Assembly: GCA_030527385.1 (NCBI GenBank)
Contig: JAUNAY010000006.1
Coordinates: 1-21,531 of the forward strand
DNA length: 21,531 nt
Direction of reading: 5' to 3'
Source of the DNA: Fusobacterium sp.
GTDB lineage: Bacteria; Fusobacteriota; Fusobacteriia; Fusobacteriales; Fusobacteriaceae
Shown piece after piece: positions 7,891-13,981 of this stretch (the first letter of the stretch is position 1; the number at the start of each line of letters is the position of its first letter). The notes beneath the pieces are model-generated. The model saw nothing but the letters and a program-made list of their open reading frames with translations. It had not been told where the DNA came from and did no database searches. A program made the position numbers and the translations under genes.

Positions 7891-7909
7891 ATGTATATTA
7901 ATAATAATA
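7891..7909 (+). repeat. 19-bp iteron-like motif, origin copy 6
   Basis: Reads ATGTATATTAATAATAATA, identical to copy 5 and 104 bp from it. It is the last clear copy before the extremely AT-rich stretch. Confidence 0.8.
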
Positions 7910-8141
7910 AAATTATGATTTTTTTTTGACATCTTTTCAATAAAATCAAGGGGTTATAATATATTGAATTTTTAACTTGGTCTGCACATTAAACATAATA
8001 ACAAAAAACAACTACCCAACTATGTTTTTTTATCACTCTTAATTTAATAAATTTTTTAAACCTATTAATTTTAAAATTATATGAATATAAAAAATAGGAT
8101 TAGTAAAATTCAATAAAAATTATATAAAAAACAATACTAAA

Positions 8142-8160
8142 CTGTATATTGATATAAATA
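8142..8160 (+). repeat. Degenerate iteron-like motif near rpmH
   Basis: Reads CTGTATATTGATATAAATA, 15 of 19 bases matching origin copies 5 and 6. It may be a weak site or chance in AT-rich DNA. Confidence 0.3.
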
Positions 8161-8216
8161 AAAAACTCAAATTAATATAAAAATATAGATTTTTTAGTAA
8201 AATTTCCAATATTTAC

Positions 8217-8245
8217 TTGACAAAATAAGAAATTTCCTTTAAAAT
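8217..8245 (+). promoter_or_regulatory. Promoter of rpmH
   Basis: TTGACA (8217-8222), a 17-bp spacer and TAAAAT (8240-8245) form a near-consensus housekeeping promoter. It is about 40 bp upstream of the rpmH ATG, which has GGAGGTGA as ribosome site. Confidence 0.8.
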
Positions 8246-8283
8246 TGTTATCTGAAATATAGAATTTTTTTGGAGGTGAAAAA

Positions 8284-8418
8284 ATGAAAAGAACATACCA
8301 ACCTAATAAGGCAAAAAGAAAGAAAGATCACGGGTTCAGAGCTAGAATGGCTACTAAAAACGGTAGAAAAGTTTTAAAAAGAAGAAGAGCTAGAGGTAGA
8401 CAACAATTATCAGCATAG
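8284..8418 (+). CDS. rpmH: 50S ribosomal protein L34
   Basis: A 44-residue, strongly basic protein with the L34 signature: MKRTYQPNKAKRKKDHGFRARM, then GRKVLKRRRARGR near the C-terminus. L34 binds 23S rRNA in the large subunit. Start at ATG 8284 follows GGAGGTGA at normal spacing. It is the first rightward gene beside the origin, ahead of rnpA, as in most bacteria. The terminator right behind it probably lets L34 be made in excess over the downstream genes. Confidence 0.97.
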   Translation: MKRTYQPNKAKRKKDHGFRARMATKNGRKVLKRRRARGRQQLSA

Positions 8419-8447
8419 AACCCAGTGTTTTAAAACACTGGGTTTTT
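8419..8447 (+). terminator. Terminator/attenuator between rpmH and rnpA
   Basis: A perfect 26-bp palindrome, AACCCAGTGTTTT with its complement (8419-8444), begins directly after the rpmH stop and ends in a T-run. rnpA follows after 61 bp, so partial read-through is likely. Confidence 0.9.
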
Positions 8448-8508
8448 ACAAGAAATTAATTTTAACTTAATTAGGAAATAATTCAAAATTATTGGGAGTT
8501 TTATAACT

Positions 8509-8859
8509 ATGAATAATTTAAAAAAAGACAGAGAGTTTCAACTAATCTATAATTCGGGAAGAAAAAGTTTTGGTTATTACTCTCTTATTTTTTTTAAAAA
8601 AAATGATCAAAACTTGAAAAGATGTGGTTTTGTAGTAAGTAAAAAAACTGGAAATGCTGTTTGTAGGAATAGATTAAAAAGGCTATTCAGGGAATATTAT
8701 CGTAAATATGAAGAGCAAATAAAAGATAATTATGATATAATATTTGTGGCAAAAAGAAATGCTGGAGAAAAAATAAAAACTCTAAAATTTCAAGATATTG
8801 AAAAAGATCTTTTAAAAACTATGAATTATAATAAACTTTTTAAAAGTCAAGGAAAATAA
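8509..8859 (+). CDS. rnpA: Ribonuclease P protein component
   Basis: The 116-residue basic protein assists the RNase P RNA in 5' maturation of tRNA. It begins LKKDREFQLIYNSGRK, and the family's RNR motif is present in KKTGNAVCRNRLKRLFREYYR (about 45-65). A GGGAG ribosome site lies about 11 bases upstream of the ATG. It stands between rpmH and yidD, the classical order, two bases ahead of yidD. Confidence 0.95.
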   Translation: MNNLKKDREFQLIYNSGRKSFGYYSLIFFKKNDQNLKRCGFVVSKKTGNAVCRNRLKRLFREYYRKYEEQIKDNYDIIFVAKRNAGEKIKTLKFQDIEKDLLKTMNYNKLFKSQGK

Positions 8860-8861
8860 TT

Positions 8862-9104
8862 ATGAAAAAAATTATACTTTTATTAATTAGATTTTATCAA
8901 AAGTATATATCAATATTTTTGGGAAAAAACTGTAGGTTTATTCCCACTTGTTCAGCATACACATATGAAGCTATTGAAAGATTCGGAATTCTAAAAGGTG
9001 GATTTTTAGGGATAAAAAGGATTTTAAAATGTCATCCTTGGAATCCTGGGGGCTTTGATCCTGTCCCAGAGAAAAAAAATAAAAATATTCAGGAGGATAA
9101 ATGA
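8862..9104 (+). CDS. yidD: Membrane protein insertion efficiency factor YidD
   Basis: The 80-residue protein has the YidD hallmarks: an amphipathic start IILLLIRFYQKYIS, then CRFIPTCSAYTYEAIERFG (from about residue 24) and LKCHPWNPGGFDPVP. YidD proteins sit at the inner face of the cytoplasmic membrane and help YidC-dependent insertion. AAGGA precedes the ATG. The stop codon overlaps the yidC start in ATGA, indicating coupled translation of the two partners. Confidence 0.95.
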   Translation: MKKIILLLIRFYQKYISIFLGKNCRFIPTCSAYTYEAIERFGILKGGFLGIKRILKCHPWNPGGFDPVPEKKNKNIQEDK

Positions 9105-9715
9105 AATATATTTATGGTTTGTTAACATCTGCTATTGAAGCGTTATTACTTGTGGTTTATAAATTTACAGGAAACTTTGGAGTTGCAATAATAGGAGCTA
9201 CTATTATAATTAAAATTCTTCTTCTTCCTTTAACTTTAAAGCAAGATAAATCTATGAAGAATATGAAAAAGTTACAACCTGAAATGGACAAAATTAAAGA
9301 GCAATACAAAAATGATCCAAAAGTTCAACAACAAAAAATAATGGAATTATATCAAAAACATAAAGTTAATCCTGCTGGAGGATGTTTACCATTACTTATT
9401 CAACTTCCTATTTTATGGGCTTTATTTGGAGTTTTAAGAGGAGATATAGTTCCTCAAGAGATGTTTTTATGGATGGATTTAGTAAAACCAGATCCTTATT
9501 ATATTCTTCCTGTATTAAATGGAGTTGTTTCTTTTGTTCAACAAAAGGTAATGGGATCTTCTGATAATCCTCAAATGAAGAATATGATGTATATATTCCC
9601 AATTATGATGATCTTTATCTCTTATAAGATGCCTGCGGGATTACAAATTTATTGGCTAACATCAAGTTTAGCTGGAGTTATCCAACAATATCTAATTATG
9701 AAAAAAGGAGATTAA
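9101..9715 (+). CDS. yidC: YidC/Oxa1-family membrane insertase, short form
   Basis: The 204-residue insertase consists of the conserved core only. The first core helix carries VAIIGATIIIKILLLPLTLKQ, then a charged cytoplasmic hairpin (KNMKKLQPEMDKIKEQYKNDP), GGCLPLLIQLPILWALFGVL, and two later helices around ILPVLNGVVSFVQQ and PIMMIFISYKMPAGLQIYW. The conserved groove arginine of the family appears as lysine (about K39). Unlike proteobacterial YidC there is no large periplasmic domain, and no lipobox is seen. It shares ATGA with yidD and ends one base before jag. Confidence 0.95.
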   Translation: MKYIYGLLTSAIEALLLVVYKFTGNFGVAIIGATIIIKILLLPLTLKQDKSMKNMKKLQPEMDKIKEQYKNDPKVQQQKIMELYQKHKVNPAGGCLPLLIQLPILWALFGVLRGDIVPQEMFLWMDLVKPDPYYILPVLNGVVSFVQQKVMGSSDNPQMKNMMYIFPIMMIFISYKMPAGLQIYWLTSSLAGVIQQYLIMKKGD

Positions 9716-9716
9716 A

Positions 9717-10484
9717 ATGAGTAATGTTATAGAAATCAAAGCTATGAGCAAAGAACAAGCTATAACTAGAGCTTTAAAAAGAATGGAGGCAACTCCTGAT
9801 CAAATAGTAAGAGTGATTGAAAAACAAAAAAGTCGTTCTTTCATCTTTGGATTATTTGAAAAAGAGGGAATTTATGAAATAGAAATTTCAAAAGATAATC
9901 TTATGGAAGAGGAAAAAATTCAACAAAATAATGTTGTTGAAGAAAAGAAAGAAGTTTCTAAGAAAAAAGAGGTAAAAGAACACAGAGAAAATCATAAAGA
10001 AAAAGTGCATACAGAGCATAAAAAAGAGCATCACTCTCAAGAAACACCAGACAATTCTAAAGTTGTAGAGGCAAAAGCTAAAGAGCTATTAGAGTATATA
10101 GGTTTAAATTTAGGAGTAGATGTGAGCAAAGTTCACGAAAGAACTTATTTAGTAAATCTTTACGGGGAAGATAACGGAATAATCATTGGTAAAAAAGGTA
10201 AAACTTTAAATAGCTTTGAATATCTTTTAAATTCTCTTCTAAAAGATTATAGAATAGAAGTTGACGTTGAAGGATTTAAAGAGAAAAGAAATGAAACTTT
10301 AAGAGAACTTGGAAAGAAAATGGCAGAGAAAGCTTTAAAAACAAATAAAGCAGTGAGATTAAATCCTATGCCACCAAGAGAAAGAAAAGTTATTCACGAA
10401 ATTGTAAATAAGTATCCTGAATTAGACACTTTTAGTGAGGGAAGAGATCCAAAAAGATATATTGTTATTAAAAGAAAAAAGTAA
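9717..10484 (+). CDS. jag: Jag/KhpB RNA-binding protein (Jag_N, KH, R3H)
   Basis: The 255-residue protein shows Jag_N (about 1-55, ending SFIFGLFEKEGIYEIEI), a Lys/Glu/His-rich linker (about 62-112), a KH domain with the GKKG loop (158-161), and a C-terminal R3H domain with R223-x3-H227 and EGRDPKRYIVIKRK. Jag/KhpB/EloR proteins bind RNA and influence cell elongation and division in Firmicutes. Adjacency to yidC, one base apart, is the standard arrangement. The linker repeats KKE and EHKKEH-like strings and is probably disordered. Confidence 0.93.
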   Translation: MSNVIEIKAMSKEQAITRALKRMEATPDQIVRVIEKQKSRSFIFGLFEKEGIYEIEISKDNLMEEEKIQQNNVVEEKKEVSKKKEVKEHRENHKEKVHTEHKKEHHSQETPDNSKVVEAKAKELLEYIGLNLGVDVSKVHERTYLVNLYGEDNGIIIGKKGKTLNSFEYLLNSLLKDYRIEVDVEGFKEKRNETLRELGKKMAEKALKTNKAVRLNPMPPRERKVIHEIVNKYPELDTFSEGRDPKRYIVIKRKK

Positions 10485-10493
10485 GGAGGAACT

Positions 10494-11864
10494 ATGCTTT
10501 TTGATACAATAGCAGCTATTTCTACCCCTCGTGGAGAAGGTGGAATTGGAATAGTAAGAATATCTGGAAATAACGCATTAGAGATACTTGAAAAAATATT
10601 TAAGCCTAGATCGGGAAAGGCTATAAGAGATATAAGAAATTTTAGCATCACTTATGGACATATTTTTGATGGAGAAACTCTAGTAGATGAGGTTCTAGTT
10701 TCTATTATGAAAGCTCCAAATACTTATACGAGAGAGGATATTGTAGAAATAAACTGTCACGGTGGGTTTGTAATAACTGAAAAAGTGCTTGAGGTAGTTT
10801 TAAAAAATGGAGCAAGAATTGCTGAAATTGGAGAATTTACAAGAAGAGCATTTTTAAATGGAAGAATAGATTTGACACAGGCTGAGGCAGTAATTGATTT
10901 GATACACGGAAAGACAGAAAAATCAGTTTCACTTTCTTTAAATCAATTGAGAGGAGATCTAAAAGAACAGATAGAGCATCTTAAAAAATTGGTATTAGAT
11001 GTGGCAGCACATATCAATGTTGTTTTAGATTATCCAGAAGAGGGAATTGATGATCCTTTACCAGAGCATCTAGTAGATAATCTTCAAGAGGTACTAGATA
11101 CAACAGATAGACTTATAAGATCTTATGACAAAGGTAAGATGATTAAAGAGGGAATAAAAACAGCAATAGTTGGAAAACCAAATGTTGGTAAATCTAGTAT
11201 ATTAAACTCTGTTTTGAAAGAGGAAAGAGCAATCGTAACTCACGTGGCTGGAACAACTAGGGATATAATAGAGGAGGTTGTAAATCTTAAAGGAATACCT
11301 CTTGTATTAGTTGATACTGCTGGAATTAGAAAAACTGATGATCTAGTAGAAAATATAGGTGTAGAAAAATCTAAAAAATTGATTGAAAGTGCTGATCTTA
11401 TCCTATTTGTTGTTGATGGATCGCGTCCATTAGATGAAGAAGATATGAAGATACACGATGCAATAAAAGCTGAAAAGGTTATAGGAATTTTAAATAAAAT
11501 AGATATTAGACAGGATATAGATCTATCCCCTTTAACTAAAATAAATAAATGGTTAGAGATTTCAGCTATAAAAAATCAAGGAATAGATGAGATGGAAGAG
11601 GAGATTTATCGTCATATTATCGATGAAAATATTGAAGATAGTTCTCAAAAAATAACAATTACTAATGTTAGACATAAATCAGCATTAGAGAAGACAAAAC
11701 AATCTATTGAAAATATATTTGAAACAATAGAAAGTGGACTTCCTATGGATCTTATGGCTGTGGATATTAAAGGAGCTTTAGATTCATTGTCAGAGGTAAC
11801 AGGAGAGATCTCAAGTGAAGATCTACTAGATCATATATTTAGTAACTTCTGTGTAGGAAAATAA
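10494..11864 (+). CDS. mnmE: tRNA uridine-5-carboxymethylaminomethyl modification GTPase MnmE
   Basis: MnmE works with MnmG on the wobble uridine (U34) of certain tRNAs. The 456-residue protein starts DTIAAISTPRGEGGIGIVRISG (folate-binding N-domain) and has CHGG at about 88. The inserted G domain carries G1 GKPNVGKSS (227-235), G2 in AGTTRD, G3 DTAGI (274-278) and G4 NKID (334-337). It ends FCVGK, the C-terminal cysteine motif. AAGGAGGA precedes the ATG, 9 bp after jag. Confidence 0.97.
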   Translation: MLFDTIAAISTPRGEGGIGIVRISGNNALEILEKIFKPRSGKAIRDIRNFSITYGHIFDGETLVDEVLVSIMKAPNTYTREDIVEINCHGGFVITEKVLEVVLKNGARIAEIGEFTRRAFLNGRIDLTQAEAVIDLIHGKTEKSVSLSLNQLRGDLKEQIEHLKKLVLDVAAHINVVLDYPEEGIDDPLPEHLVDNLQEVLDTTDRLIRSYDKGKMIKEGIKTAIVGKPNVGKSSILNSVLKEERAIVTHVAGTTRDIIEEVVNLKGIPLVLVDTAGIRKTDDLVENIGVEKSKKLIESADLILFVVDGSRPLDEEDMKIHDAIKAEKVIGILNKIDIRQDIDLSPLTKINKWLEISAIKNQGIDEMEEEIYRHIIDENIEDSSQKITITNVRHKSALEKTKQSIENIFETIESGLPMDLMAVDIKGALDSLSEVTGEISSEDLLDHIFSNFCVGK

Positions 11865-11869
11865 AAAAT

Positions 11870-11899
11870 AAGAGTGATTCATTTTTGGGTCACTCTTTT
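11870..11899 (+). terminator. Terminator between mnmE and mnmG
   Basis: AAGAGTGA (11870-11877) pairs with TCACTCTT (11890-11897) over a 12-base loop and is followed by a short T-rich tract. The T-run is weak, so it may only reduce expression of mnmG. Confidence 0.6.
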
Positions 11900-11934
11900 C
11901 TTGCTTTTAAATATTGGAAATTTGGAGGAAAAAA

Positions 11935-13779
11935 ATGAAAAGATACGAAGTTATAGTCGTAGGAGGTGGGCACGGAGGTGTTGAAGCTAGTTTAGCAGCA
12001 GCTAGATTAGGAAAGAAAACAGCTATGTTTACTCTATATTTAGACACAATAGCAATGATGTCGTGTAATCCTTCTATTGGAGGACCGGGAAAAAGTAATT
12101 TGGTGGCAGAGATGGATATTCTTGGTGGAGAGATGGGAAGACATACAGACAGATTTAATCTTCAGTTGAAACACCTTAACGAAAGCAAAGGACCAGCTGC
12201 TAGAATAACAAGGGGACAAGCAGATAAATACTTATATAGAACAGAGATGAGAAAACTGTTAGAACATACTGATAATCTTGAATTGATACAGGATTGTGTA
12301 GATGAGCTAATAGTTGAAAATGGAAAGATAAAGGGTATTATAACAAGACTTGGGATAGAATATTATGCTGATACAGTGGTTTTAGCCACAGGAACATTTT
12401 TAAAAGGAAAGGTTGTAATAGGAGATGTTGCATATTCAGCAGGTAGACAGGGAGAAAATTCAGCTGAAAAACTTTCTGATAGCTTGAGAGCAAATGGAAT
12501 AACAGTTGAAAGATACCAAACTGCTACTCCACCAAGACTTGATAGAAGAAGTATAGATTTTAGTAAGATGAAAGAGTTAAGAGGGGAGGAACACCCTAGA
12601 TATTTCTCAATTTTTACTGAAAAAGAGAAAAATAACACTGTTCCTACTTGGCTTACTTATACTACTGAAAAAACAATCGAAGTGGCAAAAGAGATGTTGC
12701 AATACTCTCCAATAGTGAGTGGAATTATAAAAACTCACGGACCAAGACATTGTCCATCACTAGATAGAAAAGTTATAAACTTTCCAGACAAAACAAATCA
12801 TCAAATATTTTTGGAATTGGAATCAGCTGATTCAGAAGAAGTTTATGTAAATGGACTTACAACAGCTATGCCACCATTTGCTCAAGAGGCTATGATGAGA
12901 ACAATAGCTGGGCTTGAAAATGCAAAGGTAATGAGATATGGATATGCTGTTGAATATGATTATGCACCAGCTTCACAACTTTATCCAAGCTTAGAGAGTA
13001 AAAAAATAGAGGGACTATTCTTTGCTGGGCAAATTAATGGAACTTCTGGGTATGAGGAAGCAGCTTGTCAAGGATTTATAGCTGGAGTAAATGCAGCTAG
13101 AAAAGTTGACGGCAAAGAGCCAGTAATTATTGATAGAAGCGAAGGATATATAGGTGTGTTGATAGATGATATTATCCATAAAAAAACACCAGAGCCTTAT
13201 AGAGTTCTTCCATCAAGATCTGAATATAGACTTACTTTAAGGTTTGATAATGCCTTTATGAGACTGTTTAAGAAAGCTAAAGAGATAGGAATATTGTCTC
13301 AAGAGAAGATAGATTATTTAGAAAATGCTATTCAAATAGTTAATAGTGAAATAGCTAGATTAAAGGAGATAAGCGTTCCTATGGTTCAAGCAAATGCCCT
13401 GTTAGAATCTTTAGGTTCAACTCAAAGACTTGCTAAAGGGGTAAAAATAGGGGAACTTTTAAAGATAAAAGAGGTTACATATGATAGCTTAAAAGCTATT
13501 GTTGAGATAAATGATTATCCAGAATTTATTAAAAATCAAATAGAGACTATTATAAAATATGAGATTTTTATTGAGAGAGAAAATGAACAAATTAAGAGAT
13601 TTAAAGAGCTAGAAGAGATGAAAATTCCAGTAGATTTTGATTTTTCTAAAGTAAAAGGAATTTCAAATATAGCTAGAAGTGGAATGGAAGAGATAAAACC
13701 TCTATCTATTGGAGAAGCTTCAAGAATTAGTGGAGTTACTGGAAATGATATAGCTCTTTTGATTGGATATTTAAAATAG
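11935..13779 (+). CDS. mnmG: tRNA uridine-5-carboxymethylaminomethyl modification enzyme MnmG
   Basis: The FAD-dependent partner of MnmE, 614 residues from the chosen ATG. The N-terminal dinucleotide-binding motif is VVGGGHGGVEASLAAARLG (GGGHGG at 10-15). Other family blocks are SCNPSIGGPGK, TGTFLKG, TATPPRLD, PRHCPSLDRK, FAGQINGTSGYEEAACQG and RSEYRLTLRFDNA. Starting from an upstream in-frame TTG (11914) would add seven residues and pass through the GGAGG site (11924-11928), so ATG 11935 is correct. Confidence 0.97.
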   Translation: MKRYEVIVVGGGHGGVEASLAAARLGKKTAMFTLYLDTIAMMSCNPSIGGPGKSNLVAEMDILGGEMGRHTDRFNLQLKHLNESKGPAARITRGQADKYLYRTEMRKLLEHTDNLELIQDCVDELIVENGKIKGIITRLGIEYYADTVVLATGTFLKGKVVIGDVAYSAGRQGENSAEKLSDSLRANGITVERYQTATPPRLDRRSIDFSKMKELRGEEHPRYFSIFTEKEKNNTVPTWLTYTTEKTIEVAKEMLQYSPIVSGIIKTHGPRHCPSLDRKVINFPDKTNHQIFLELESADSEEVYVNGLTTAMPPFAQEAMMRTIAGLENAKVMRYGYAVEYDYAPASQLYPSLESKKIEGLFFAGQINGTSGYEEAACQGFIAGVNAARKVDGKEPVIIDRSEGYIGVLIDDIIHKKTPEPYRVLPSRSEYRLTLRFDNAFMRLFKKAKEIGILSQEKIDYLENAIQIVNSEIARLKEISVPMVQANALLESLGSTQRLAKGVKIGELLKIKEVTYDSLKAIVEINDYPEFIKNQIETIIKYEIFIERENEQIKRFKELEEMKIPVDFDFSKVKGISNIARSGMEEIKPLSIGEASRISGVTGNDIALLIGYLK

Positions 13780-13795
13780 ATTAGTATTTTCAATG

Positions 13796-13834
13796 GGTTA
13801 TTAGTGTATATGAACATTAATAACCTATTTTTTT
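13796..13834 (+). terminator. Terminator of mnmG, containing an iteron-like motif in its loop
   Basis: GGTTATTA (13796-13803) pairs with TAATAACC (13818-13825); TGT and ACA inside can extend the stem. A run of seven T follows (13828-13834). Confidence 0.8.
13804..13822 (+). repeat. 19-bp iteron-like motif overlapping the mnmG terminator
   Basis: Reads GTGTATATGAACATTAATA, two mismatches from origin copy 1. It spans the loop and part of the right arm of the terminator, so either function could explain part of the match. Confidence 0.5.
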
Positions 13835-13835
13835 G

Positions 13836-13863
13836 TTGACTTTCTACAAAAAGTATATATAAG
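13836..13863 (+). promoter_or_regulatory. Promoter-like sequence between convergent genes
   Basis: TTGACT (13836-13841), 16 bp, and TATAAG (13858-13863) within TATATATAAG. It faces a stretch with no plus-strand gene that ends at the hairpin 13927-13954. It could drive a short transcript or be chance in AT-rich DNA. Confidence 0.3.
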
Positions 13864-13868
13864 TTAAT

Positions 13869-13887
13869 ATGTATATAATCAATAATA
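13869..13887 (+). repeat. 19-bp iteron-like motif, mnmG downstream copy
   Basis: Reads ATGTATATAATCAATAATA, identical to the copies at 3433 and 7479. Confidence 0.7.
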
Positions 13888-13893
13888 AGACTT

Positions 13894-13912
13894 TATTTTT
13901 TGTCATATACAT
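13894..13912 (-). repeat. Iteron-like motif variant, reverse orientation
   Basis: The minus strand reads ATGTATATGACAAAAAATA, related to the 1300-1318 copy by a one-base shift. It is part of a 23-bp direct repeat (13892-13914) recurring at 13960-13982 with one mismatch. Confidence 0.45.
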
Positions 13913-13920
13913 ATCTAAAT

Positions 13921-13954
13921 AAAAAAAGAAAGTGGAAAAAATTTCCCACTTTCT
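13921..13954 (-). terminator. Terminator of the solute-binding protein gene
   Basis: AGAAAGTGG (13927-13935) pairs with CCACTTTCT (13946-13954), a 9-bp stem. Read leftward it is followed by six further T (13921-13926), which fits the minus-strand gene ending at 13982. Confidence 0.85.
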
Positions 13955-13961
13955 AAAATTT

Positions 13962-13980
13962 TATTTTTTGTCGTATACAT
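13962..13980 (-). repeat. Iteron-like motif variant, second reverse copy
   Basis: The minus strand reads ATGTATACGACAAAAAATA, one base different from 13894-13912. It ends two bases from the stop codon of the solute-binding gene. Confidence 0.45.
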
Positions 13981-13981
13981 A

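Larger units (their letters stand above)
7385..8216. other. Candidate chromosomal replication origin (oriC)
   Basis: This non-coding gap separates an all-minus gene block from an almost all-plus block and sits between rep and rpmH, where bacterial oriC often lies. It contains six clear and one degenerate copy of a 19-bp motif in one orientation, a 20-bp perfect direct repeat, and from about 8030 to 8216 almost only A and T, a plausible unwinding region. I found no cluster of canonical DnaA boxes (TTATNCACA). No convincing protein or RNA gene is visible in it. Confidence 0.75.

Noticed and set aside
7439..7909. CRISPR array
   Set aside because: The repeats are 19 bp with irregular gaps of 21 to 163 bp, no cas genes, and further copies lie scattered and inverted elsewhere.
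7385..8283. DnaA-box cluster
   Set aside because: I looked for TTATNCACA and its complement and saw none in the gap. Near matches at about 3788 and in mfd near 16590 lie in genes and are isolated.
8284..9715. Frameshift or truncation in yidC because of its short length
   Set aside because: The core domain is complete, with proper start coupling to yidD and a natural stop just before jag; short YidC forms are known.
13536..13817. Minus-strand frame over the mnmG end
   Set aside because: Antisense to conserved MnmG C-terminal sequence and overlapping its terminator.
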